Assembly (NCBI GenBank): GCA_934446065.1 | Contig: CAKSDP010000027.1 | Coordinates: 1-21,315, forward strand | DNA length: 21,315 nt | Reading direction: 5' to 3' | DNA from: an uncultured Eubacteriales bacterium | Lineage (GTDB): Bacteria > Bacillota > Clostridia > Oscillospirales > CAG-272 | Part shown: one piece after another, positions 14,582 through 21,315 of the stretch | Numbering within the stretch: the stretch's first letter is position 1 | Layout: every line of letters starts with the position of its first letter | Notes under the pieces: generated by a model | Seen by the model: only the letters and a program-made list of their open reading frames with translations | What the model was told of the DNA's origin: nothing | Database searches by the model: none | Made by a program: the position numbers and the translations under genes

Positions 14582-15522
14582 CCGGGAATGGTTCCGTTGA
14601 TGAATGACGGACCGTAGCCCCGGTAAACGCCGTAGCGCGGGATTGCCATGAGATTGTCGGACGAGACGCGCGCCGGCGATTTCGTCGTGTACGCGAAATC
14701 GAACATCTCGGACGCCACGGCGAGAACGGTGTCGTTGAAGCCGCCCGCCGGGTAGGCGATCGAGCGAACGTCGTATCCGAGAATTGCGTTGAGAATATCC
14801 TTCGATGTCTGAAGATCGTTTCGCACCTGCTCCTCGGTCATGTTCGCAAGATTCTGGTGCGACTTCGTGTGGCTTCCGAAATGCACAAGCCCGGACGCCG
14901 CCATCTCGCGGATCTGATCCTCGGTCATGTATCCGTCCGTTCCGATGAGATCGGTGACAATGAATATCGTCGCAACGGCGCCCTTTTCCTTCAGGATCGG
15001 GAACATCGTTGTGTAGTTGTCCTCGTACCCGTCGTCAAACGTGAGGATCACGCTCGGACGGTCGGTCAGACGGTATTCGTCGGCAAAAATGTACGACGCA
15101 CCCGCGGCGTTTATCGCATCAAGGTGAGCGGCAAACTCGCTCGGGCGGACGAACAGCCCCTCGTAGACGCTGTACGGCTCCTCCATGATGAGGTGGTACA
15201 TATACACCGTCGGCAGAATGGTTCCCTCGCCGGGCTGAACAGGTGCGGGCGCGGGCGGTTCCGTCACAGGCAAAACAGTCTCCGTGTCGGTCACGGAGTC
15301 GCGGCCGATCCCGCCGGGCTCGTTGTCGGCGGTGGTATCGCTGCTGACCGGCGCCGAAGTATCGGCTGCGGGAGCGGTGGTATCCGTTCCTGCGGGAGCA
15401 GTTGTGCTCACCGCGTTGTCGGTTGTTGCGGCGGGTGACGGCTGATCTTTGCCGCACGCCACGGCGCTGAGCGACAGTATTGCGGCAAGCGCCGCAGAAA
15501 GAAGCTTACGTGAAAATTTCAA
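14578..15522 (-). CDS. Polysaccharide deacetylase lipoprotein (CE4/NodB fold)
   Basis: I assign the start to TTG at 15522. GAGG sits 8 bases upstream, and MKFSRKLLS with lipobox AVAC (C23) then follows; a longer frame would run into tpiA without a signal. The product is 314 residues: lipid anchor, a Thr/Pro/Ala-rich linker (about 27-100) that would span the wall, and a NodB domain. Catalytic/metal residues are visible as TFDDGYEDN (D163, D164) and GSHTKSH (H218, H222), with AYPAGGFND further on. Family members remove acetyl groups from peptidoglycan, chitin-like polymers or poly-N-acetylglucosamine, with PgaB-like layout here. The gene begins 19 bp after tpiA within a glycolysis block, an odd location for a wall enzyme. 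Confidence 0.88.
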   Translation of the reverse strand: MKFSRKLLSAALAAILSLSAVACGKDQPSPAATTDNAVSTTAPAGTDTTAPAADTSAPVSSDTTADNEPGGIGRDSVTDTETVLPVTEPPAPAPVQPGEGTILPTVYMYHLIMEEPYSVYEGLFVRPSEFAAHLDAINAAGASYIFADEYRLTDRPSVILTFDDGYEDNYTTMFPILKEKGAVATIFIVTDLIGTDGYMTEDQIREMAASGLVHFGSHTKSHQNLANMTEEQVRNDLQTSKDILNAILGYDVRSIAYPAGGFNDTVLAVASEMFDFAYTTKSPARVSSDNLMAIPRYGVYRGYGPSFINGTIPG

Positions 15523-15541
15523 GACTTTTGCCTCGTGCAGA

Positions 15542-16306
15542 TTATTTTGCGGCTGCGACGATTGCGGCAAACTTCTCGGGGACGAGAGATGCACCGCCGA
15601 TAAGGCCGCCGTCAACGTCCTCTTTAGAGAGAAGCTCTGCGGCGTTGCCGTCGTTCATGGAGCCGCCGTACTGGATGGTGAGCGCGTCTGCGTCAGCGGG
15701 GCTGTACAGCTTTGCGACGGTGTCGCGGATGATCGCGCAGACCTCCTCGGCCTGGTCGGGGGTAGCGGTGAGGCCGGTTCCGATAGCCCATACCGGCTCA
15801 TACGCGATGATAACGTTCTTCAGCTCGTCGGCGGTGATGCCTGCGAGGTCGAGCTTCGTCTGCATAGCGACGATCTCGGCGGTAATGCCTGCTTCTCTTT
15901 CGCTGAGGACCTCGCCGAGGCAGAGGATGACCTTGAGGCCTGATGCGAGAGCGGCGCGGGTTCTCTTATTGACGGTTTCGTCGGTCTCGCCGAAATACTG
16001 GCGGCGCTCGCTATGGCCGATGATGACGTACTCGGCGCCTGCCTCGAGGAGCATGGAGGTAGAGATTTCGCCGGTGAACGCGCCCTTAGCCTCGAAATGG
16101 ACGTTCTGGGCGCCGATCTTGACGTTCGAGCCCTTTGCCGCCTCTGCTGCTACGGCGATATCGACGAACGGCACGCAGAGGACGACGCCGCAGTCGGCAC
16201 CCTTCGTCAGCTCTGCGGTCTTCTTTACTGCCTCGACTGCTGCCGAGGGAGTCATATTCATTTTCCAGTTACCCGCGATTACTGCGGCACGTTTTGCTTT
16301 ATTCAT
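15542..16306 (-). CDS. tpiA: Triose-phosphate isomerase
   Basis: This cytosolic TIM-barrel enzyme interconverts dihydroxyacetone phosphate and glyceraldehyde 3-phosphate. It has 254 residues, the normal size. Catalytic residues are visible: K15 in AGNWKMN, H98 in IIGHSERR and E170 in AYEPVWAIGTG. The phosphate loop YGGSMNDGNA lies near the C-terminus. GAGG lies 8 bases upstream of the ATG at 16306. A repeat-derived element (16339-16510) separates it from the upstream mgsA, and I see no convincing promoter in this gap, so transcription may read through from pgk or start within the repeat. Confidence 0.97.
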   Translation of the reverse strand: MNKAKRAAVIAGNWKMNMTPSAAVEAVKKTAELTKGADCGVVLCVPFVDIAVAAEAAKGSNVKIGAQNVHFEAKGAFTGEISTSMLLEAGAEYVIIGHSERRQYFGETDETVNKRTRAALASGLKVILCLGEVLSEREAGITAEIVAMQTKLDLAGITADELKNVIIAYEPVWAIGTGLTATPDQAEEVCAIIRDTVAKLYSPADADALTIQYGGSMNDGNAAELLSKEDVDGGLIGGASLVPEKFAAIVAAAK

Positions 16307-16338
16307 TTTTTATACCTCGATTTTTATATAGGATACGC

Positions 16339-16510
16339 CTTACTTTTCTTTTAAGAAAAGTAAGCAAAAGAACTTTATACTGACATAGATGAGCTGAATT
16401 ATGGTAAGTCCTTCTACATCAAGTAGGCGAACAAATTCATCCTGCCATAGTCCAAAAGTTTTTGGGGAGGGATGCGGGGAACACCTTTTGTCAAAAAGGG
16501 GTTACCCGCC
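16339..16510 (+). repeat. Short repeat relative (copy D) sharing only the ends
   Basis: This element has the end structure of copies A-C without their interior. The left hairpin CTTACTTTTCTT/AAGAAAAGTAAG (16339-16364, perfect 12 bp) is followed by AAAAGAACTTTATACTG. The right side has CCAAAAGTTTTTGGGGAG and an imperfect hairpin (16474-16509) with CCTTTT/AAAAAGG at its tip. The middle (about 80 bp) is unrelated to the other copies. It occupies most of the 224-bp gap between mgsA and tpiA; its right hairpin lies 22 bp past the mgsA stop and could act as a weak terminator. Confidence 0.7.
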
Positions 16511-16530
16511 GAAAAAATCAATTCGTCCCC

Positions 16531-17001
16531 TTACCGTCCTACGTCAATACTGCCGGTGCTCGGAGCGGAGAAAACAAGGCTCTCGGTCGTGTATTCCGAG
16601 TTAAAGAGCGGCGAGGAGATGATGTAGTCGGCAGTCGCCTTGGTGTTGGCGATCGGGATGTCGTAAACCTGAGCAATGCGGATGAGCGCCTTGACATCGG
16701 GGTCGTGAGGCTGAGCCGTCAGCGGATCGGAGAAGAATATCACAATGTCAAGCTCGCCGTCGGCAACAAGCGTGCCGATCTTCTGGTCGCCGCCGAGAGG
16801 GCCGCTCTTGTATGCCGTCACCTCAAGACCGGTGTAGTCGGAAATGAGGCGCGCGGTCGTGCCGGTGCCGCAAAGTTCGTGGCGGCGGAGAACGTCGCTG
16901 TTCTCCCTGCACCAACGAATGAGCATCGGCTTCATGTTGTCGTGTGCGATCAGCGCAATGCGCTTTTTCTCGCTGAAATGGTGGTCTCTGTAAGTGTTCA
17001 T
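16531..17001 (-). CDS. mgsA: Methylglyoxal synthase
   Basis: This enzyme converts dihydroxyacetone phosphate to methylglyoxal and phosphate, a bypass that relieves sugar-phosphate build-up. I use ATG 17001, preceded by GGAG at 6 bases, giving 156 residues; a GTG at 17022 lacks a ribosome site. Motifs are IALIAHDNMKP (H20, K24), GTGTTARL (45-52), SGPLGGDQ with catalytic D72, FFSDPL and PHDPDVKAL, as in characterised MgsA proteins. The gene lies 100 bp after pgk with no evident terminator between, so it is likely in the pgk transcript. It shares its substrate with the downstream tpiA. Confidence 0.95.
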   Translation of the reverse strand: MNTYRDHHFSEKKRIALIAHDNMKPMLIRWCRENSDVLRRHELCGTGTTARLISDYTGLEVTAYKSGPLGGDQKIGTLVADGELDIVIFFSDPLTAQPHDPDVKALIRIAQVYDIPIANTKATADYIISSPLFNSEYTTESLVFSAPSTGSIDVGR

Positions 17002-17101
17002 AGAATCTCCGTTAAAGTCCACAGCGGGAAAGCATGCGCTCCCCCGCCGTTTGCATCAGATCTGCGGGTGTCCGAGTCCGGCAGCGCCGGCGGAACCGCA
17101 A

Positions 17102-18289
17102 TTACTTGTCAAGCAGGCAAGCGATACCGGGAAGCTCCAGTCCCTCAAGGAACTCGAGCGACGCACCGCCGCCGGTGGAAATGTGAGTCATCTTGTCAGC
17201 GAAGCCGAGCTGCTCAACAGCCGCAGCGGAGTCGCCGCCGCCGATGATGGAAACTGCGCCGGAATCAGCAACAGCCTTTGCAACAGCTCTCGTACCGGAT
17301 GCGAAGTTCTCCCACTCGGATACGCCCATAGGTCCGTTCCAAACAACGGTGCCTGCGCCGGCGATGGTCTTGGAGAACAGCTCCTGAGTGGTCGGACCGA
17401 TGTCGAGACCCATCCAGCCGTCAGGAATGCAGTCGGAGTAGATGCGCATGAAGATCGTGTCCTCTTTGTACTCGCGTCCGACGATGTTGTCAACGGGAAT
17501 AACGAAGTTTACGCCCTTTGCGCGAGCCTTCTTCATGAGGTCGCGTGCGAGGTCGAGCTTGTCCTCCTCGCAGATGGAGGTTCCGATGGAGTTGCCCATG
17601 GATCTCATAAAGGTGTACGCCATGCCGCCGCCGATGATGAGGGTGTCGACCTTGTCGATGAGGTTGTTGATGACGCCGATCTTGTCGGAGACCTTAGCTC
17701 CGCCGAGGATAGCGACAAACGGGCGAGCGGGATCGGCGAGAGCCTTGCCCATGATGCTGATCTCTTTCTGAATGAGGAAGCCGCAGACAGCGGGCAGATA
17801 ATCTGCAACACCGGCGGTAGAGGAGTGTGCTCTGTGAGCGGTGCCGAACGCGTCGTTTACGTAGATCTCGGCCATGGATGCGAGAGCCTTGGAGAACTCG
17901 GGATCGTTCTTCTCCTCCTCGGCGTGGAAGCGGACGTTCTCAAGGAGCATGACCTCGCCGCTCTTGAGAGCTGCTGCCTTTGCCTTTGCGTCGTCGCCGA
18001 TAACGTCGGATGCAAGCGGAACATCGCAGCCGAGCAGCTCGGAGAGTCTCTTTGCCACGGGTGCGAGAGAGTATTTCATGTTGAACTCGCCCTTCGGTCT
18101 GCCGAGGTGCGAGCAGAGGATAACGGCAGCGCCGTGCTCCATCAGATATTTAATTGTCGGAAGTGCGCCGACGATTCTCTTGTCATCGGTGATCACGCCG
18201 TCCTTGAGCGGTACGTTGAAATCGCAGCGGACAAGTACCTTTTTGCCATGGACGTCAATGTCTTCAACTGTTTTTTTGTTGTAAGTCAT
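17102..18289 (-). CDS. pgk: Phosphoglycerate kinase
   Basis: This cytosolic glycolytic enzyme transfers phosphate from 1,3-bisphosphoglycerate to ADP. The ATG at 18289 has GAGAGG 7 bases upstream; a TTG two codons earlier would sit almost on top of that site. The product is 395 residues, standard for bacterial PGK. Motifs: LVRCDFNVPL (19-28), SHLGRPKGEFN, LLENVRFHAEEEKNDP, GGAKVSDKI (hinge/nucleotide), NGPMGVSE and GGGDSAAAVEQ near the C-terminus. It is the first gene of the minus-strand glycolysis block and has a good promoter (18332-18360). The usual neighbour gap is not in the window. Confidence 0.97.
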   Translation of the reverse strand: MTYNKKTVEDIDVHGKKVLVRCDFNVPLKDGVITDDKRIVGALPTIKYLMEHGAAVILCSHLGRPKGEFNMKYSLAPVAKRLSELLGCDVPLASDVIGDDAKAKAAALKSGEVMLLENVRFHAEEEKNDPEFSKALASMAEIYVNDAFGTAHRAHSSTAGVADYLPAVCGFLIQKEISIMGKALADPARPFVAILGGAKVSDKIGVINNLIDKVDTLIIGGGMAYTFMRSMGNSIGTSICEEDKLDLARDLMKKARAKGVNFVIPVDNIVGREYKEDTIFMRIYSDCIPDGWMGLDIGPTTQELFSKTIAGAGTVVWNGPMGVSEWENFASGTRAVAKAVADSGAVSIIGGGDSAAAVEQLGFADKMTHISTGGGASLEFLEGLELPGIACLLDK

Positions 18290-18331
18290 ATTCAAACCTC
18301 TCTGAAATAAAATTTATTCCTATCTTACACT

Positions 18332-18360
18332 AATATACCACACGCCGCTCTTTTTATCAA
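18332..18360 (-). promoter_or_regulatory. Sigma-A-type promoter of pgk
   Basis: Minus-strand TTGATA (18355-18360) and TATATT (18332-18337) are 17 bp apart, about 43 bp upstream of the pgk start. Repeat copy C begins about 75 bp further upstream. Confidence 0.75.
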
Positions 18361-18434
18361 CCTTTTTTCTCGAAAAAATGTAAATTTAGAATGAAGCACT
18401 CGCATTGGTGGGAAGGGGGCTTGAAAAGAAACGA

Positions 18435-18884
18435 GCCACTTTCTTGAAAGAAAGTGGCGCAAAGAACTTTATACTGGGTATATATAATTGGTTTGTGCAA
18501 GACAGATTCTGAAGCCGAAGTTGAGAGATATCTCATATTTTAGTTCGTCCAAACTATCAGAAAACTGCAAGTGCGCGGTATCCGCTCTCGCGGCTCCCGC
18601 CATGGACGTGAGGTTTGCACAAACCCAAGCCTCCCTTGTGTAAAGGGAGGTGGCAGTCCCCGTACTGCCGGAGGGATTGAGGAACTGGAAGATAGCAGAA
18701 ACTTCATGGAGATATGTTTTCGTAAATCTCATGCACAGCAATCCCTCAGTCAGCCGTGCGGCTGACAGCTCCCTTTACACAAGGGAGCCTTGGCTGAAAC
18801 CTTGCACTCACTACATCTATTTTAATAGGTTAAAAGTTTTTAGGGAGAGCGCGAGAGGGGATTTTTCAAAAAATCTCCTCTCGC
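18435..18884 (+). repeat. Composite intergenic repeat, copy C (complete)
   Basis: This full copy sits in the divergent region between pgk and the DUF4091 gene. The left hairpin GCCACTTTCTT/AAGAAAGTGGC (18435-18458) is a perfect 11-bp stem whose outer part differs from copies A, B and D but remains paired. The core 18569-18602 is identical to copy A (207-240, other strand). Arms lie at 18630-18679 and 18739-18789. AATAGGTTAAAAGTTTTTAGGGAG (split here as AATAGGTT then AAAAGTTTTTAGGGAG) matches copy B. The right hairpin is 18851-18884. No gene is seen in this roughly 790-bp intergenic stretch apart from promoters at its two ends. Confidence 0.85.
18630..18789. repeat. Inner inverted-arm element of copy C
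   Basis: Arm 1 (18630-18679) and arm 2 (18739-18789) are inverted and each carries CTCCCTT/AAGGGAG plus a second hairpin: GGCAGT/ACTGCC in arm 1 and GTCAGCC/GGCTGAC in arm 2. The loop bases of the second hairpins vary among copies A, B and C while the stems hold. Confidence 0.78.
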
Positions 18885-18917
18885 AATAAATTTATCCGTA
18901 TCTTTTTGTGGAAGGGT

Positions 18918-18952
18918 GCAGGGGGAGCCTTTTTTCAAAAAGGTCCCCCTGC
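18918..18952. other. Second right-end hairpin beside copy C
   Basis: GCAGGGGGA-g-CCTTTTT pairs with AAAAAGG-t-CCCCCTGC around TC (18918-18952). It is a second stem of the same design as 18851-18884 (GC-rich base, T/A tip) and resembles the right hairpin of the short element at 16474-16509. It lies about 70 bp before the promoter of the next gene. Confidence 0.65.
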
Positions 18953-19019
18953 CACAATCCCCCGTCGTTTTTTGTTCCTTTCGCTCAACTGTGGCTATTG
19001 CGGTTCTCGGAAATATGTG

Positions 19020-19048
19020 TTGACACATACATCACAGAATGGTATAAT
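19020..19048 (+). promoter_or_regulatory. Consensus sigma-A promoter of the DUF4091 gene
   Basis: TTGACA (19020-19025) and TATAAT (19043-19048) match consensus at every base with 17 bp between them. The start codon is 36 bp past the -10 box, so the leader is short. A perfect promoter suggests strong or repressor-controlled expression. Confidence 0.9.
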
Positions 19049-19083
19049 ATATTAAAGATATTCAAATAACCGGAGGAGCATAA

Positions 19084-21183
19084 ATGCTTAAAAAAATATT
19101 GTCGCTCGGCCTCGCCGCAGTAATGCTCGCAGGAACGTCCGCCGCAGCACTCACAGTCGGCGCAGCCGAGGATCCGAATACCCTTCTGAAGGACGATGTC
19201 TTCGCAGTCTACGACGATTCTATCGGGTATTTCAAGGGCGTCTACCCCGGAACGACCGCCGCAGAGCTTAAAGCGGAGTTCCGTGATCCTGTCGAAATAA
19301 AGAACGCCAAAGGCGAAACCGTCGCGGATGAAGCCGTCGTCGGTACCGACTATACCGTCACAGCGGGCAGCAACCCCTATAAAATCCTCGTCTATGGCGA
19401 TACCGACCGCGACGGCGCAGTCAAAGTCGGCGACGCGATCCTCATCCTCAAAGAGGTCGCAAAGTGGAGCACCGACCAGAATACCCTCGCCGCAGATGTC
19501 GACCTTAACGGCTCCGTCGGAGTCTCCGACGCCATCGCAGTCCTGAAGTACGTCGCAGGATGGGATATATCCCTCGGATATGCCCCCTTCGCAGCCGACC
19601 TTTCCAAGCGTACCGCACCAAACGAGGATTCCTCCCTCGAGCTGACCTTCGCGTCTAACCTCGATCGTAAGAACGACTCCGATAATACCAAAAACAATAC
19701 GTATTCCTACGTCATGGAGCTTGCGAAAAACGAGTCCGAGTTCTGCCAGGCGTACCTCGCCGCAGACAGCGAGCATACCGACCTCGGTATCTCTCTCTCC
19801 GACTTTAAGAACGCCGCAGGCGAAAAGCTCTCGGCAAAGCTCCTCCGCGAGGATTACTATACAATAACAAGTACCGTCGCAACCGACCCCATCGGTACCG
19901 TCATCCCCGATGCACTCCCCCCCGTCTCCGATAGCTTTAAGGTGAAAGCCGGCAAGCAGCAGGGCTTCTTCATCAAGGTCACCTCCGATAAGGAGCAGAC
20001 CCCCGGACTGTACCGCGCAGAGCTCAAAGTCACCGACAGCGAGGGCAAAACGGTCAAAACCGCGTATGTCTACGCCGATGTCTGGAACTTCGCGCTCTCC
20101 GATTCCTCAGCGTGTAAGACCGCGTTCGGACTTTCCGCGTACGGCGTCTACGATAAGCACAGCGTCGCTACCGGCGAGGGCAAAGCGGAAAAGCAGAAGC
20201 AGCTCTATACCGCGTACTACGAGTATATGCTCGAGAACCGCATCAATATCTGGAATATGCCGTTCGACCCCACCTCCGATGAGGCGGATGCGTATATGAG
20301 CGACCCGCGCGTGAATACATTCCTCGTCGCCGGCGGCTATACCGGTTCCACATACGGCTATAACCCGAGCGATGAGTATATCCGCGAGGCATACGAGAAG
20401 ATCTCGAAGAACGAGGAGTGGGCAAAGAAAGCCATGTTCTATATGGTCGATGAGCCGACAGAATCAGGCAAGCTCAACGACGTCATTCGTTGGAACGGAA
20501 TACTGAAGGACCTTTACCCGAACGCCCGTACAGTCGTTCCGCAGCACGTCAACTATTTCCTTGACGGTTTCGGCGGCGAGGATATCATGAGCGTCATCAT
20601 GGCGAATACCACGATCTCGTGCCCGCATACACCGCTCTTCCTCCTCCCGTCCGAGAGTATGTTCCAAAGCCATATGTATACGCAGCAGTCGATCGATAAG
20701 TACGGCACCCTCCTCGAGAGAAACGAGAAATTCAGAGAAGAGGGCAAGGAGATTTGGTGGTATACGGCAGGCAACCCCCGTACCCCCATGTGCAATATCA
20801 CCGCCGGAAATACCATGATCGAGCACCGCGCACTCTTCTGGCAGCAGTATGCGTATGACGTCGAAGGAATGCTTTACTTCACCGTCAACGATTGGGATTT
20901 TATCACCCGTTCAAAGAAGCTCGGCGCGCATACCGGCGTGTTTGTGTACCCCGGTTCGTACTACGGCGTCGACGGCCCCGTAGCGTGCCTCCGTACCGAG
21001 ATCGCGCGTGACGGCATCGAGGATTTCGAGTATCTCTCGATGATCGAGGAGCGCTTCGGCGAGGAGAAAGCCAAGGAGTTCGTCCATCGCATCGCCACGA
21101 CCGCAAGCATCATGGAGGTAGAGCGCGACAGCGAGAAGCTCTACGAGGTCCGCCGCGAGATGGCAGCACTGCTCGAGAGCTGA
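19084..21183 (+). CDS. Secreted DUF4091 glycosidase-like protein with internal dockerin
   Basis: The 699-residue protein has a signal peptide (MLKKILS, hydrophobic core, cleavage near residue 28). A small beta domain follows (about 37-100, with VYPGTTAAELKAEF and GETVADEAVVGTDYTV), then a type I dockerin (105-161: GDTDRDGAVKVGDAILILKE and ADVDLNGSVGVSDAIAVLKY), an Ig-like region (about 185-335) and a C-terminal DUF4091 TIM-barrel-like domain. The last contains FYMVDEPTE (D456-E457), EIWWYTAGNP, FWQQYAYDVEGMLYF and LRTEIARDGIEDFEYL. DUF4091 proteins are related to GH123 beta-N-acetylgalactosaminidases, where a neighbouring Asp-Glu pair is catalytic. The substrate here is unproven. The ATG has GGAGGAG 5 bases upstream. 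A terminator follows directly. Confidence 0.88.
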   Translation: MLKKILSLGLAAVMLAGTSAAALTVGAAEDPNTLLKDDVFAVYDDSIGYFKGVYPGTTAAELKAEFRDPVEIKNAKGETVADEAVVGTDYTVTAGSNPYKILVYGDTDRDGAVKVGDAILILKEVAKWSTDQNTLAADVDLNGSVGVSDAIAVLKYVAGWDISLGYAPFAADLSKRTAPNEDSSLELTFASNLDRKNDSDNTKNNTYSYVMELAKNESEFCQAYLAADSEHTDLGISLSDFKNAAGEKLSAKLLREDYYTITSTVATDPIGTVIPDALPPVSDSFKVKAGKQQGFFIKVTSDKEQTPGLYRAELKVTDSEGKTVKTAYVYADVWNFALSDSSACKTAFGLSAYGVYDKHSVATGEGKAEKQKQLYTAYYEYMLENRINIWNMPFDPTSDEADAYMSDPRVNTFLVAGGYTGSTYGYNPSDEYIREAYEKISKNEEWAKKAMFYMVDEPTESGKLNDVIRWNGILKDLYPNARTVVPQHVNYFLDGFGGEDIMSVIMANTTISCPHTPLFLLPSESMFQSHMYTQQSIDKYGTLLERNEKFREEGKEIWWYTAGNPRTPMCNITAGNTMIEHRALFWQQYAYDVEGMLYFTVNDWDFITRSKKLGAHTGVFVYPGSYYGVDGPVACLRTEIARDGIEDFEYLSMIEERFGEEKAKEFVHRIATTASIMEVERDSEKLYEVRREMAALLES

Positions 21184-21195
21184 GTATAATAAAAG

Positions 21196-21229
21196 AAACA
21201 AGCACAGGCACCCGCCTGTGCTTGTTTTT
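21196..21229. terminator. Bidirectional terminator
   Basis: AAACAAGCACAGGC (21196-21209) and GCCTGTGCTTGTTT (21214-21227) form a perfect 14-bp stem with an ACCC loop. T-rich tails are present on both strands (TTTTTG on plus, TTTCTTTTATTAT on minus). It ends the DUF4091 gene and the convergent dockerin gene. Confidence 0.93.
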
Positions 21230-21240
21230 GTGTGCGACCC

Positions 21241-21315
21241 TCATCTCCCCGCAACGATCTTCAGTATCTCAACCGCGTCCGCGACCGTGACGTATCCGTC
21301 GTCGTTCACGTCTGC
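21241..21315 (-). CDS. C-terminal end of a dockerin protein (partial)
   Basis: The minus strand from the window edge reads 24 codons and then TGA at 21241-21243. The residues ADVNDDGYVTVADAVEILKI, then VAGR, are the second calcium-loop repeat of a type I dockerin and end the protein in the usual place. The rest of the gene lies beyond the window, so its catalytic part is unknown. It is convergent with the DUF4091 gene and shares the terminator at 21196-21229, making two neighbouring cellulosome-type genes. Confidence 0.85.
   Translation of the reverse strand, partial: ADVNDDGYVTVADAVEILKIVAGR

Noticed and set aside
13474..14607. A 377-codon open frame opposite pfkA
   Set aside because: Same codon-aligned antisense effect; no recognisable domain, while pfkA on the other strand is unmistakable.
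16994..18310. A 438-codon open frame opposite pgk
   Set aside because: Antisense shadow in the same phase as pgk; no start signal and no family resemblance.

Overview
The window looks like a chromosomal segment of an uncultured gut-type Clostridia (Bacillota), most likely from the Oscillospiraceae/Ruminococcus side. The pointers are AGGAGG-type ribosome sites, consensus sigma-A promoters, a class B sortase, three genes carrying type I dockerin repeats, short-signal lipoproteins, and a dispersed intergenic repeat of a kind I associate with gut Clostridia. That taxonomic call is inference; no marker RNA gene is present.

Layout. Positions 1-450 hold a truncated copy of the repeat and a terminator-like hairpin. 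A minus-strand pair follows: a GH110-like beta-helix protein and, downstream of it, glyA. A divergent promoter region at about 3352-3649 includes a structured leader in front of a small cupin gene. Next comes a secreted dockerin protein of unknown function, ending at a strong terminator near 5720. Positions 5883-12926 form one tight plus-strand run of eight genes: sortase B, RlmA-type rRNA methyltransferase, GT2 glycosyltransferase, PrsA-like lipoprotein, GNAT acetyltransferase, a small lipoprotein, a cysteine desulfurase and a DusB-type dihydrouridine synthase. Several of these start codons overlap the preceding stop. After a full repeat copy (12980-13432), a minus-strand glycolysis block runs pgk, mgsA, tpiA, a polysaccharide-deacetylase lipoprotein and pfkA in transcription order. 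A shorter relative of the repeat lies between mgsA and tpiA. Another full repeat copy (18435-18884) sits between the divergent pgk promoter and a secreted DUF4091 protein with an internal dockerin. The window ends in the last 24 codons of a convergent dockerin gene.

How it fits together. The glycolysis block covers the phosphofructokinase, triose-phosphate isomerase and phosphoglycerate kinase steps plus the methylglyoxal bypass that draws on the same dihydroxyacetone phosphate pool. The dockerin proteins imply a cohesin scaffold elsewhere in the genome, i.e. a cellulosome-like surface glycan system. The GH110-like and DUF4091 proteins are plausible parts of glycan use.

The least explained content is non-coding. 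Three full copies of a composite repeat, each a nested inverted-repeat module flanked by hairpin ends, lie within 21 kb, together with a fourth element that shares only the ends. The end hairpins differ in sequence between copies yet keep their pairing. The 5' leader of the cupin gene is a second candidate for new or unassigned regulation.
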